Notes under the pieces: generated by a model
What the model saw: only the letters and a program-made list of their open reading frames with translations
Told to the model about the DNA's origin: nothing
Database searches by the model: none
Origin: Desulfoluna butyratoxydans
GTDB taxonomy: Bacteria; Desulfobacterota; Desulfobacteria; Desulfobacterales; Desulfolunaceae
Direction of reading: 5' to 3'
NCBI RefSeq assembly: GCF_900699765.1
Contig: NZ_CAADHO010000004.1
Coordinates: 186,001 to 250,000, forward strand
DNA: 64,000 nucleotides
Program-made: the position numbers and the translations under genes
Shown: positions 51,893 through 61,413 of the stretch, in pieces
How the letters are laid out: the number at the start of each line of letters is the position of its first letter
Numbering within the stretch: position 1 is the first letter of the stretch

Positions 51893-54307
51893 ATGGTTAG
51901 AAAGATCAGTAAAGCTGCGGTTATCGGTTCTGGTATCATGGGCGGCGGAATTGCCGCGCTCCTCGCCGGTGCCGGGGTGAAGGTCCTGCTCCTGGACATC
52001 GTTCCCTTTGACCTCTCGGATGAAGAGAAAAACGATCCCGCGGCGCGTAACCGCATTGTCAAGGCGGGTATGGACGGTGCCCTGGCGGCTCAGCCCCCGC
52101 TTTTTTACAACAAGAAAGACGCAGGGCTCATCGAGATCGGCAACCTTACCGACGACTTTGACAAGCTGGCTGATTGCGACTGGATCTGTGAAGTGGTTGT
52201 GGAGAACCTGAAGATCAAGCAGGAGCTTTTCAAGCGTATCGAGGGCATCCGAAAGCCCTCCTGCATCGTGAGTTCCAACACCTCGGGCATTCCCTTAAAG
52301 GCCATGAGCGAGGGCCTGAGCCCCGAGTTCAAGACCCACTTCCTCGGAACCCACTTTTTCAACCCCGTTCGCTGGATGCATCTCCTGGAGCTGATCCCCG
52401 GGGAAGAGACCGCCCCCGAGGTGCTCCGCTTCATGGAGCGTTTCGGTGAGATCAACCTCGGCAAAGGCATTGTCTGGGCCAAGGATACCCCCAATTTCAT
52501 CGGCAACCGCATCGGCATCCAGGGCATGGGCAAGATCATGCAGGAGGTGGTGAAGCAGGGGCTGACCCTTGCCGAGGTGGACGCCCTGTTCGGCCCGGCC
52601 ATGGGCCGTCCGTCCAGCGCCATCTTCGGCACCGCCGATCTGGTGGGCCTGGATACCATGGCCCATGTTATGGAAAACTCCTATGACCTCTGCCCCGACG
52701 ATGAGGAGCGTGAGACCCACGTGCTCCCCGAGTTCGTCACCACCATGGTGGAGAAGGGCTGGCTGGGGAACAAGACCAGGGGCGGCTTCTTTAAGAAAGA
52801 GAAGAACGCCGACGGCAAAAAGGTCAAGCTGATGCTCGACCCCGCCACCTGCGAGTACGTAGAATTCGTCAAGGCGGATTTTCCCTGCCTCACCGCGGCC
52901 AAGGCAGCGTCCACACCCGCAGAAAAGATCAAGGCCGTTGTTTACGGCGACGACAAGGGCGCCAAGTTTGCCTGGGACTGCTCGGCCAACGGCTTGATTT
53001 ACGCCGCCAACCGGATCCCGGAGATTGCCGCCTCCGTGGTGGAGATCGACAACGCCATGAAGTGGGGCTACGCCGTTGAAACCGGCCCCTTTGAGACCTG
53101 GGACCTGGTGGGTGTCAAAGAGTCCGTGGCCCGCATGGAAGCTGACGGCCTGTCTGTTCCCGAGAAAGTCAAGGCCATGCTGGCCGCCGGAAACGACTCC
53201 TTCTACAAGGTGGAAAACGGGCGTCAGTATTTCTACGATTTTGCCACCGAGAGCTACCAGCCCGTGAAGCTCAGCGAAACGGCCCTTTCCCTTGCCACCT
53301 GCAAGGCCGACGGCAAGGTGGTCAAGAGCTGTCCGTCCGTCTCCCTGGTGGACATCGGCGACGACGTCTTCTGTGTGGAGTTCACCACCAAGATGAACGC
53401 CCTGAACCGCGAGATTATTGAGTTCATGGGCGAAATCAAGGAGTTTGCCCTGGAGAACGCGGCGGGCATCGTCATCGGAAACCAGGCAGGGGGCATGCCC
53501 GGGGCTTTTTCCGCCGGTGCCGACCTCGACTATGTTCTGGGGCTGTGCAAAGGCAGGAAATTCGCAGAAATGGACGAGTTTCTCTCCCTGGCCCAGAACG
53601 GCATCAAGGAGATCCGGTACGCCAACGTTCCGGTGGTGGCCGCTCCCTACGGCATGACCCTGGGCGGCGGGTGCGAGGTGTGCATCGGCGCGGCCGACAA
53701 GATCGTAGGGGCCGCCGACCTCATGATGGGCCTCGTGGAGATGGGGGTCGGGCTCCTGCCTGCAGGTGGCGGATGCACCAACCTCTGGAAGAAGTTTGTC
53801 TTTGCCTTGCCCGATCCCGTTCAGAAAGACACGGATCTGTCCAAGCTCTTCGTGCCGGTCTTCATGGCCATCGGCATGGCCAAGTACTCCATGAGCGCCA
53901 AGCAGTCCTTCAGCCTCGGCCATATGCATCCCTGGGCAGACCGCATCGTCATGAACCGTGACCTGCTCATCGGCGAGGCCAAAAAAGAGGTCCTGGCCAT
54001 GGTGGATGCCGGGTACGCACCGCCCGTCAAGAAACCCGTGCCCGTCATGGGTGAGGCCGGTACCGGCATGATCCACGCCCAGATCTACAACATGCTCAAG
54101 GGCGGATTCCTGAGCGAGCACGACGCCCTCATCGCCACCCGTATCGCAACGGTCATCTCCGGCGGCTCCGTCAAGGAGGGCACGGCCATCGACGAAGACG
54201 TCATGTACAAACTCGAGCGGGAAGCCTTTATCGATTTTGCCCAGGAAGAAAAAACCATCGCCCGTATCGAGCACATGCTTAAGAAAGGCGCTCCCCTGCG
54301 TAACTAA
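51893..54307 (+). CDS. 3-hydroxyacyl-CoA dehydrogenase/enoyl-CoA hydratase fusion
   Basis: An 804-residue multifunctional beta-oxidation protein. The order is dehydrogenase first (NAD fold AAVIGSGIMGGGIAALLAGAGVKV, the catalytic His-containing HFFNPVRWMHLLELIPGE, and DTPNFIGNRIG), then a crotonase domain from about residue 480 (QAGGMPGAFSAGADLDYVLG, TLGGGCEVCIGA, EMGVGLLPAGGG). This is the reverse of E. coli FadB, where the hydratase is N-terminal, and matches a type common in Desulfobacterota and Actinobacteria. GGAGGG precedes ATG. It is cotranscribed with the thiolase 86 bases downstream, but as separate genes. Confidence 0.93.
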   Translation: MVRKISKAAVIGSGIMGGGIAALLAGAGVKVLLLDIVPFDLSDEEKNDPAARNRIVKAGMDGALAAQPPLFYNKKDAGLIEIGNLTDDFDKLADCDWICEVVVENLKIKQELFKRIEGIRKPSCIVSSNTSGIPLKAMSEGLSPEFKTHFLGTHFFNPVRWMHLLELIPGEETAPEVLRFMERFGEINLGKGIVWAKDTPNFIGNRIGIQGMGKIMQEVVKQGLTLAEVDALFGPAMGRPSSAIFGTADLVGLDTMAHVMENSYDLCPDDEERETHVLPEFVTTMVEKGWLGNKTRGGFFKKEKNADGKKVKLMLDPATCEYVEFVKADFPCLTAAKAASTPAEKIKAVVYGDDKGAKFAWDCSANGLIYAANRIPEIAASVVEIDNAMKWGYAVETGPFETWDLVGVKESVARMEADGLSVPEKVKAMLAAGNDSFYKVENGRQYFYDFATESYQPVKLSETALSLATCKADGKVVKSCPSVSLVDIGDDVFCVEFTTKMNALNREIIEFMGEIKEFALENAAGIVIGNQAGGMPGAFSAGADLDYVLGLCKGRKFAEMDEFLSLAQNGIKEIRYANVPVVAAPYGMTLGGGCEVCIGAADKIVGAADLMMGLVEMGVGLLPAGGGCTNLWKKFVFALPDPVQKDTDLSKLFVPVFMAIGMAKYSMSAKQSFSLGHMHPWADRIVMNRDLLIGEAKKEVLAMVDAGYAPPVKKPVPVMGEAGTGMIHAQIYNMLKGGFLSEHDALIATRIATVISGGSVKEGTAIDEDVMYKLEREAFIDFAQEEKTIARIEHMLKKGAPLRN

Positions 54308-54393
54308 GGGGACCCTTGGCGTGCGCGTTAAGCGCAGTCTGCGTGAAGCGACCACGTTGATGAAATAAAACGACACCAGGTAAGGAGTGACAT

Positions 54394-55566
54394 ATGCGCG
54401 AAGTTTATATCGTAGAATCCGTACGAACCCCCGGATGCAAGAACAAGAGAGGGCAGTTCAAGGAGACCCGTCCCGAAGACCTCCTCTCCTTTATCATGAA
54501 GGCCTGTGTGGAGAGGGCCGGCGTCGACCCCAAGGAGATCGACGACGTCATGTGCGGGTGCGCCTTCCCGGAAGCGGAGCAGGGGCTCAATATCGGCCGG
54601 GTGGCCAACCAGATGGCCGGGTTCCCTGAGTCGGTCTCCGGGGCCACCGTGAACCGATTCTGTTCCTCGGGCATCGAGGCCATCGCCCTGGCCCATTTAC
54701 GCATCGCCGCCGGGTGGTCCGAGGTGACCCTGGGCGCCGGTATCGAGTCCATGACCTACGTCCCCATGGGGGGCAACAAACCGCGCCCCCACGCTGAGTT
54801 TGCTGCCACCAACCCCGAGATGTACATCTCCATGGGCGTGACGGCCGAGAACGTGGCCGATCGCTATGGCATCACCCGGCAGGAGTGCGACGAGTTTGCC
54901 GTCCGGTCCGTGGCCAAGGCTGCCAAGGCCCAGGAGGAAGGGTGGTTCACTGAGATCGTCCCCACCCCGGCCTACAACTTTGTGGTGGGCGAAAACGGGA
55001 CCTATGAGAAGAAAGAGTTCATTGTGGACAAGGACGACGGCATCCGCGCAGGCACCACCGTGGAGGGCATCGCCCGTTTGAACAGCCCCTTCAAGGCCGG
55101 TGGCGTGGCCACGGCCGCCAACTCCTCCCAGACCACCGACGGCGCTGCCGCCACCCTCCTTGCCAGCAAGGAGGCCTGCGAAAAGTTCGGCCTGAAACCC
55201 CTGGCCAGGCTCGTGGGCTACGCCGTTGCCGGGTGCAAGTCCGATGAGATGGGGGTCGGTCCCAAGTACGCCATTCCCAAGGTCCTGGAGCAGACCGGCT
55301 TTACCCTGGACGACATCGACGTCATTGAGCTTAACGAGGCCTTTGCCACCCAGTCCCTTCACTGCATCAAGGAGCTGGGCCTCGACGAGTCCAAGATCAA
55401 CCTCAACGGCGGCGCCATCGCCCTGGGCCACCCCCTGGGCTGCACCGGCGCCAAGCTCACCGCCACCCTGCTGGCCAACATGAAGCGGGTGGGGGCCAAG
55501 CGCGGCATCGTCTCCATGTGCATCGGAGGCGGCATGGGCGCTGCCGGTGTGTTTGAACTTGTCTAG
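54394..55566 (+). CDS. Acetyl-CoA acyltransferase (thiolase)
   Basis: Thiolytic cleavage of 3-ketoacyl-CoA to acetyl-CoA and a shortened acyl-CoA. The 390-residue protein shows the acyl-accepting Cys in [14 protein letters not shown], the NEAFATQSL loop, the His in [15 protein letters not shown] and the second Cys in [14 protein letters not shown]. Next to the FadJ-like fusion it completes a beta-oxidation pair, probably an alpha2beta2 complex. AAGGAG precedes the ATG. A terminator follows at 55640. Confidence 0.95.
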   Translation: MREVYIVESVRTPGCKNKRGQFKETRPEDLLSFIMKACVERAGVDPKEIDDVMCGCAFPEAEQGLNIGRVANQMAGFPESVSGATVNRFCSSGIEAIALAHLRIAAGWSEVTLGAGIESMTYVPMGGNKPRPHAEFAATNPEMYISMGVTAENVADRYGITRQECDEFAVRSVAKAAKAQEEGWFTEIVPTPAYNFVVGENGTYEKKEFIVDKDDGIRAGTTVEGIARLNSPFKAGGVATAANSSQTTDGAAATLLASKEACEKFGLKPLARLVGYAVAGCKSDEMGVGPKYAIPKVLEQTGFTLDDIDVIELNEAFATQSLHCIKELGLDESKINLNGGAIALGHPLGCTGAKLTATLLANMKRVGAKRGIVSMCIGGGMGAAGVFELV

Positions 55567-55639
55567 ACCGCTGTGCCTGCCTTGCCCGGATATTTCACAC
55601 ATGTCCGGGCTCGGCGGTCATGAAAGGGCTTCTTCGAAG

Positions 55640-55676
55640 ATGCGGAAAGGGGCCGGACACCTCTTTCCGCATTTTT
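55640..55676 (+). terminator. Intrinsic terminator of the beta-oxidation operon
   Basis: Ten-base perfect stem ATGCGGAAAG / CTTTCCGCAT (55640-55649 with 55663-55672), then T's. A second hairpin CCCGGA...TCCGGG lies just before it (55585-55609) and resembles the ends of the elements at 38384 and 58369. Confidence 0.85.
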
Positions 55677-55963
55677 CGGTGTATTAAGACAGGAGTCTGG
55701 TCTGGCAAGGGGCCGCAACGCCATGGACGGGAAACATCACGGATTCCTTCCACGCATATATCCAAAAGCCTGATTCCCTTCTGTGTGTATGTGGATTTTT
55801 CCTGTCCGGCGTTTCGGTCCGTTTTGTGCCCAAGGGTCTACCCTGCCTCGGGTTTGGAGAGGGCTTCAGCTTATGCCAACGCATGCGCTTTACTCGTAAA
55901 CCAATGCGATTGAGGTGATGAGGCGTTGTTTTTACTTGTCGAATGCTCTTTTTTTTGATTGTA

Positions 55964-55981
55964 TATTACGCATGTGTAATA
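55964..55981. promoter_or_regulatory. Operator-like palindrome upstream of the molybdoenzyme gene
   Basis: TATTAC-GCATGT-GTAATA is an 18-bp near-perfect inverted repeat 30 bases before the start of the oxidoreductase. TTGTCG (55937) and TGTATA (55960) could be the promoter, so the palindrome would overlap the -10 region and suit a repressor. The rest of the 55677-56010 gap has no gene. Confidence 0.5.
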
Positions 55982-56010
55982 AAATGGGCTAAGGGCTTAA
56001 GGAGAGAGAG

Positions 56011-58350
56011 ATGGGCGAGTGGAAGAAGACGGGGTGTGTGTTGTGTGCGCAAAACTGCGGGCTTGAGGTGCAGACCGAGGGGCATCGCATCGTGAAGGTC
56101 CGGGCCGACAAGGAGAACGTGAGGAGTCGGGGGTACATGTGCCGGAAGGGTGCCAACGTGGCCTTTCACCAGAACCACGAGGGGCGGTTGACCCAGCCTC
56201 TGAAGCGCACAGAAAACGGGTTTCAGGAGATCTCCTGGGAGCAGGCGTTTTCCGAGATCGGCTCCAGGCTCCGGGGGATCGTGGACGAGCATGGGCCGAA
56301 GTCTTACGCGTACATGGGGGGAGGGGGGCAGGGCTGCCACTTTGAGGCGGCCTTCGGCATGACCCTCATGAAGGCCGTGGGCTCCAAGTTTTCCTACAAC
56401 GCCCTGGGCCAGGAACTCACCGGGTACTTCTGGGCCTGCGGGCGCATGATGGGGCGCCAGAATCGGTTTGCCATTCCCGACGAGCATCATGCCGAGATGA
56501 TCCTGGGCATTGGCTGGAACGGCATGGAGAGCCATCAGATGCCCAGGGCCCCTCTGGTCCTGAAGGAATTTTCTAAGAACCCGGACAAGTTTTTAGCCAT
56601 TATCGACCCCCGGAAATCCGAGACAGCCCGGGTGGCCAACCTGCACATCCCGGTTCGGCCCGGCACCGATGCCCTGCTGGCCCGGGCTATGATCGCCGTG
56701 ATCCTGGAGAAGGGGTGGGAAAAACGGGATTATCTCCATGCGCACTGCACCGGGTTTGCCGACATCGAGCCCTGGTTCCGCGGATTCGATATCAAAGGGG
56801 CCCTTGCCGTGTGTGAGGTCTCCTATGAAGATGTCCTTGCCCTGTGCGAAAAACTGGTGACCCTGAAGTGGTGCATGCACTTTGACCTGGGCATCTACAT
56901 GAACCGCCACAGCACCCTCACCAGCTACCTCTACATGCTCCTGGCGGCGGTGTGCGGGCGATGCGGGGTGGCGGGGGGCAACGTCATTCCGGGCACCATC
57001 GTGCCCTTGGGCAGCCACACCGACGAACGGGACGAGAAGAACTGGCGCACCGTGGAGACAGGGTTCCCCGCCTTGAACGGGGCCTATCCTCCCAACGTCA
57101 TGCCCGAAGAGATCCTCTCGGATCATCCCGAGCGCCTCCGGGCGGTGCTCTGCTCCGGGTCTAATCCCCTGCGGAGTTACGCGGACACCACGGCCTACGA
57201 GGAGGCCTTTAAAAAGCTCGACCTGCTGGTGGTCTCGGAGCTTGCCATGACGGAGACGGCCGAGCTAGCCCATTACGTGCTTCCGGCCAAGAGCGGGTAT
57301 GAGTCCTACGACGGCACCTTCTTTCCCTGGAACTACCCCGAGGTCTACTTCCAGATGCGCCATCCCGTTACCACGGTCAAGGGAGACCCCAAGGAGGTGG
57401 GGGAAATCTACACCGGCATTGCCGAGGCCGCCGGGTACATCCCCGAGATCCCTGCCTATGTGTACAAGGCGGCCAAAAAAGACCGGAAAACCTTTGCCGC
57501 GGCCCTGTTCAGTTTTGCTTCCAAAAACAAGAAAGCCATGAAGGTGCTCCCATTTGTGCTGGCCAAAACCTTGGGAAAAGAGCTTGGTTCGGCCAACCTG
57601 GCCGCCCTCTGGGGTATCACCCTGGCCATGCCCAAGGCCAACCGGAAAAACGCGGCCCGGGCCGGGTTTGCCCTTCCCAAAGCGTGGCAGACCGCCTTGA
57701 ACCCTGTCAATTTCGCAAAGGCCCTGACAGGCATGGTGCGGTATCGTGCCCTTGCCCCTGTGGCTCTTCTGACCCCGCAGATTGCCCAGAGCGAGGCCGT
57801 GTTCCAGGCCATTGTCGATCAGCCCGGTGGCCTGTGGGTGGGCAAAATGGCGTTGGACGGGAACCTGGCCGAGATCCGGCACCCCGACGGAAAGATGCAT
57901 CTCCATGTGCCTGAAATGGATTCGTGGGTGAAAACCGTCACCCCCGAAGCCGAGGCCGCAGCCCTTGAAAGGACAAAGGAGGCCCCCCTTGTCCTCATGG
58001 CCGGGCGGCACACCTCGAACAACAGCAACACCCTCATGCGTGATCCCGCCTGGAACGAGGGGAGGCGTCCCTGCACGCTGGCCATGCACCCGGCGGATGC
58101 CGAGCGGTTCAACCTGACGGACGGCCAGATGGTGAAGATCACCACCGAGGCGGCCTCTGAAGTTATCGAACTGGAGGTTACCGACCACATGCGTGAAGGC
58201 CAGGTGGCCATTCCCCATGGGTTCGGCCTGGTGCACAACGGGGAGGCCTTTGGCGTGAACGTCAACCGCCTCACCAAAAACACCCACAGGGATTCCTTTG
58301 CTGCAACGCCCCTGCACCGCTACGTGCCTTGCAGGGTGGAGGCGGTGTAG
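56011..58350 (+). CDS. Molybdopterin-dependent oxidoreductase, DMSO reductase superfamily
   Basis: A 779-residue catalytic subunit with no Tat signal, so probably cytoplasmic. Cys9, Cys12, Cys16 and Cys44 form an N-terminal 4Fe-4S site. Pterin-binding landmarks include LGIGWNGMESHQ, AIIDPRKSETARVA and the C-terminal domain with MAGRHTSNNSNTLM. Where formate dehydrogenases carry Cys or Sec as the metal ligand, this protein has GQELTG (residues 133-138), with Cys143 a few residues on, so the ligand is uncertain. A segment of about 120 residues (490-610) before the last domain is lineage-specific. No electron-transfer subunit is adjacent. The next gene is a FmdE-MPT-binding fusion. Substrate unknown; acetylene-hydratase-like, formate or aldehyde activity cannot be told apart. 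Confidence 0.82.
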   Translation: MGEWKKTGCVLCAQNCGLEVQTEGHRIVKVRADKENVRSRGYMCRKGANVAFHQNHEGRLTQPLKRTENGFQEISWEQAFSEIGSRLRGIVDEHGPKSYAYMGGGGQGCHFEAAFGMTLMKAVGSKFSYNALGQELTGYFWACGRMMGRQNRFAIPDEHHAEMILGIGWNGMESHQMPRAPLVLKEFSKNPDKFLAIIDPRKSETARVANLHIPVRPGTDALLARAMIAVILEKGWEKRDYLHAHCTGFADIEPWFRGFDIKGALAVCEVSYEDVLALCEKLVTLKWCMHFDLGIYMNRHSTLTSYLYMLLAAVCGRCGVAGGNVIPGTIVPLGSHTDERDEKNWRTVETGFPALNGAYPPNVMPEEILSDHPERLRAVLCSGSNPLRSYADTTAYEEAFKKLDLLVVSELAMTETAELAHYVLPAKSGYESYDGTFFPWNYPEVYFQMRHPVTTVKGDPKEVGEIYTGIAEAAGYIPEIPAYVYKAAKKDRKTFAAALFSFASKNKKAMKVLPFVLAKTLGKELGSANLAALWGITLAMPKANRKNAARAGFALPKAWQTALNPVNFAKALTGMVRYRALAPVALLTPQIAQSEAVFQAIVDQPGGLWVGKMALDGNLAEIRHPDGKMHLHVPEMDSWVKTVTPEAEAAALERTKEAPLVLMAGRHTSNNSNTLMRDPAWNEGRRPCTLAMHPADAERFNLTDGQMVKITTEAASEVIELEVTDHMREGQVAIPHGFGLVHNGEAFGVNVNRLTKNTHRDSFAATPLHRYVPCRVEAV

Positions 58351-58368
58351 GAAAAAATCCGGCCTTGA

Positions 58369-58613
58369 CCCGGATATTTCATGAGAAAACAGCCGTTCAA
58401 GAGGAAAATTGCATGATTTTAGATGGCTATAGTGAAAATGCCGGTTATTTAGAAAATGCAAAATGTAAATCACTGTTTGCTGTTTGATTTTCTCATCCTT
58501 CGGGCGAGCCGGGTGCGCTCAACTGCTGCGTTATCAGGGTCTTGAGGTAAAAAACTACATCTGCAGTTCTGATGCCTTGCATATGAGAGCACCCGACTCG
58601 TAAAATATCCGGG
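58369..58613. repeat. Element bounded by inverted CCCGGATATTT termini, copy 2
   Basis: CCCGGATATTT (58369-58379) and AAATATCCGGG (58603-58613) are perfect inverted ends of a 245-bp non-coding segment. TTGA flanks it directly on both sides (58365-58368 and 58614-58617), as a 4-bp target duplication would. Inside are further inverted pairs (ATGAGAAAA/TTTTCTCAT and GGTGCGCTCA/TGAGAGCACC), so the RNA or DNA could fold into a long imperfect hairpin. It occupies most of the gap between the molybdoenzyme and FmdE-fusion genes. Confidence 0.6.
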
Positions 58614-58723
58614 TTGAGTCTGCACGAGGTAGGTAGTATACAAAAGATGCTTTTTTTGTGTCTCTGTCCTCCCTTGGTGACTCTGTGGATGAGTCTAATT
58701 CCTGTTCTGATGAGAGGTTTTTT

Positions 58724-60307
58724 ATGACAATTCGTGGGTATTCGTTTGACGGGTATGTGGATGAGGTGAAAGCATTTCACGGTCATGTGGCCCCGGGGAT
58801 GGTGGCCGGCGGCTTTATGGTGGAGCTGGCCCTGTCCAGCCTGCCGCAAGGGGGGCTCTACGATGCGGTGAGCGAGACCCGGGCCTGTATTCCGGACGCG
58901 GTTCAGCTCCTCACCCCCTGCACCATCGGCAACGGATGGCTCAAGATTGTCCCCACCGGGCGTTTCGCCCTTTCGCTTTACGACAAGCATACCGGCAAGG
59001 GGGTGCGGGTGGCTCCTGATTACGATATCCTGGATCAATGGCCCCAGTTCAAGGCCTGGCTGCTGAAGCTGGTGCCCAAAAAAGAGCAGGACACCCCTGC
59101 GCTGATGAATGAGATCAGGGATGGGGGCGTTTCCCTGTTTACCTGTGAGCCTGTTGCCCTGGATCCGTCGTTTCTGGGCGGCAAGAAAAAGCATGTCAGC
59201 CATATCCATCGCTGCTCCCTTTGCGGGGAGGGGTTCCGCTCCGTTGACCGGGCCGAGATCTGTCCGGCCTGCTCCGGGGAAGCGACCCTTTACGTCCGCG
59301 GTTCCGAAGACGAGGTGACACTGACCTCCACCCCCCTGGAAGAGGCCGTGGGCGGCCACGCCCTCCACGACATGACCCTCATCGTGCCCCGCAGGCAAAA
59401 AGGGCCTGCCATCGTCAAGGGGCAGCGCATCACCGATGCCGACGTGGAGGTGTTAAAGCGTATGGGAAAAAACAGGGTCTACCTGGAAGAGCAGAACCAC
59501 CGGGAGAGCCTGGTCCACGAAGACGATGTGGCCATTGCCTTCGGCGACACCCTGGGCGGGGAGGGCGCGGTGGTTGCCGGGCCGCCCAAAGAGGGAAAAG
59601 TGGAGTTCCGGGCAGCCCATGACGGCCTGTTCTATGTGGATACTCAGCGGGTCAACAGGCTCAACACCATGGCCAACGTGATTTTGTCCACACTCCCTTC
59701 ATGCACGCCGGTTGCCGGGGGGCAGCTCCTTGCCGGGACCCGGGCCGTGCCCCTGTTTTTGTCTCGCCCTGAGTTTGCCCGGTGCATGGCTCTTGCCCAT
59801 ACGCCGCTATTTCATGTGGCCCCCTACATCATCCGTGAGGCAGGGGTCATCGTTACAGGCACCGAGGTCTACGAAGGCCGCATAACGGACGGGTTCCTTC
59901 CCTACGTGGAATCCATCCTCGGAACCTACGGGGCCGGTGTCGCCACGTCCGCCTTTGTGCCCGATGAGCCTGCCCGGCTCGCCGCCGAGGTGACCCGCAT
60001 GGCGGGGGAGGGGATCAAGCTCATCATCACCACCGGCGGTCTTTCCGTTGACCCCGACGATGTCACCCAGCGTGGCCTTGAGAAGGCGGGTGTTACCGTC
60101 ACCTCGTCACGGTCTCCTGTCCTCCCCGGGGCCATGACACTCCTTGGGGAACTGGGGGACACCGCCGTGGTGGGAGTCCCCGCAGGGGCGCTGGCCTCGG
60201 AAAAAACCGCATTTGACCTGCTGCTGCCGCGGCTCCTGGCCGGGATGGAGGTCACGCCCGAGGATGTTTACGCCATGGGGGTCGGTGGGCTGCTTGTGGG
60301 GGCATAA
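58724..60307 (+). CDS. FmdE-family protein fused to a molybdopterin-binding domain
   Basis: A 527-residue fusion. The N-terminal part (about residues 10-200) is FmdE-like, with AFHGHVAPGMVAGGFM and a Cys-rich Zn site CSLCGEGF...CPACSG (about residues 165-190). The C-terminal part (about 370-525) is a MoeA/MogA-type molybdopterin-binding domain: VIVTGTEVYEGRITDGF and IITTGGLSVDPDDVT. FmdE proteins accompany formylmethanofuran dehydrogenase and other Mo/W enzymes. Placed after a lone molybdoenzyme, the fusion is a good candidate for its cofactor insertase or maturation factor. ATG 58724 follows GAGAGG. Confidence 0.85.
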   Translation: MTIRGYSFDGYVDEVKAFHGHVAPGMVAGGFMVELALSSLPQGGLYDAVSETRACIPDAVQLLTPCTIGNGWLKIVPTGRFALSLYDKHTGKGVRVAPDYDILDQWPQFKAWLLKLVPKKEQDTPALMNEIRDGGVSLFTCEPVALDPSFLGGKKKHVSHIHRCSLCGEGFRSVDRAEICPACSGEATLYVRGSEDEVTLTSTPLEEAVGGHALHDMTLIVPRRQKGPAIVKGQRITDADVEVLKRMGKNRVYLEEQNHRESLVHEDDVAIAFGDTLGGEGAVVAGPPKEGKVEFRAAHDGLFYVDTQRVNRLNTMANVILSTLPSCTPVAGGQLLAGTRAVPLFLSRPEFARCMALAHTPLFHVAPYIIREAGVIVTGTEVYEGRITDGFLPYVESILGTYGAGVATSAFVPDEPARLAAEVTRMAGEGIKLIITTGGLSVDPDDVTQRGLEKAGVTVTSSRSPVLPGAMTLLGELGDTAVVGVPAGALASEKTAFDLLLPRLLAGMEVTPEDVYAMGVGGLLVGA

Positions 60308-60429
60308 ACTCTCACCGGTAAAGCTTATCCCGAATCGGCCTCAAACCGACCCGTGCCATGGGCCGTCTCCATGTATGGAAGACGCAAGGGATGAACGCCT
60401 TCTTTATTTGATGCCCTGAGCTTATTGAC

Positions 60430-61269
60430 ATGAACATGACCTGGACCCATCACCCCATGCCCGGCGACGTCACCATAGAGGCCGCATGGAGTCCCTGCAG
60501 CACCCCGCAGCCCAAAGGATGTGTGGTGCTCTGGCCCTGCATGGGAGGCGATTGCCGCATGTATGCCATGCCCGTGGAGACCTTTACATCGGCGGGCTGG
60601 CATGTGCTCTTCTATAACCCGCGAGGCCATGGCGGGTCCACGGGGTACCTTTCCGTTGAAACGGCAGGGGAGGACTTGAAGCGCCTTTTGGACCGCTTTG
60701 ACCTTTCCGGGCTGCCCCTCACCGCCATTGGGCACTCCGGAGCCTGTGCCGCCTGGCTCAAGGCCTCGGCTGCCGGGCTTTCGGTGACGGACTTTTTTTT
60801 TATCGCTCCGGTCCTCAATTCCCGCAGGTCGCTGTTCTATATGTATGAGACCGGGACCATCGGGGAGTTTGTTTTTGTGACCTCCCGCCTTGCTGCCGAC
60901 CCTGCCCACTTCAAGCGCACCCTTGCCGACACTGCCTGGCTGGACCCGGCGTATTGGCATGCACACAACCTGGAGCATGTCTTAAACGGGGGCAACGGCT
61001 CTTTTCCCATGGGCAGTTTCCTCCGTGAGCTTTTTATCCCCGGGGTCGATGCCATGCCGGAGCTGGGCTTCCGGGAAGCTGACGTGACGATTTTTTTCCC
61101 GACCCGGGACAACTGGTATCCTCACAGTGAAACCCTCGGTGAGTGTTCGGAGAAGCTGACAACGCTGGAGGTCCCTGACGCCGGGGATCATTACTTCTCC
61201 GGTGCGTGGCCGGCCGTGTGGTCACAAACAGCTCACCGGATGGCTATTGCGGCGTCCGGTTGCCGGTAA
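60430..61269 (+). CDS. Alpha/beta hydrolase
   Basis: A 279-residue cytoplasmic hydrolase with no signal peptide. The nucleophile elbow is GHSGA, the acid is probably Asp in FFPTRDNWYP and the base His in DAGDHYFSG; the GG oxyanion region is PCMGGDCRM. It resembles serine-aminopeptidase-like or YheT-like hydrolases; the substrate is unknown. It lies 122 bases after the FmdE fusion with no terminator between, so it could be part of that operon. Confidence 0.82.
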   Translation: MNMTWTHHPMPGDVTIEAAWSPCSTPQPKGCVVLWPCMGGDCRMYAMPVETFTSAGWHVLFYNPRGHGGSTGYLSVETAGEDLKRLLDRFDLSGLPLTAIGHSGACAAWLKASAAGLSVTDFFFIAPVLNSRRSLFYMYETGTIGEFVFVTSRLAADPAHFKRTLADTAWLDPAYWHAHNLEHVLNGGNGSFPMGSFLRELFIPGVDAMPELGFREADVTIFFPTRDNWYPHSETLGECSEKLTTLEVPDAGDHYFSGAWPAVWSQTAHRMAIAASGCR

Positions 61270-61309
61270 ACAGACATAAGGGATTTAGATTTGTAACTAT
61301 TCAGCTTAT

Positions 61310-61360
61310 GCCTCCGGCGGCCCTTCCGGGGGCCAAATTTTTGAAAAATTTGACAAACAG
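61310..61360 (+). repeat. 51-bp intergenic repeat (family A), copy 4
   Basis: Family A copy 41 bases after the hydrolase stop, preceded by TGTAACTATTCAG, which also precedes repeat C at 20112. Its second stem reads AAATTTTT/AAAAATTT where copy 2 has AAACTTTT/AAAAGTTT: a paired C-to-T and G-to-A change that keeps the hairpin. Confidence 0.85.
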
Positions 61361-61413
61361 GTCTTGATAGCCTTTGCATGAATTCCAGCGATTTTGACTG
61401 GTTTAATTTTTCT

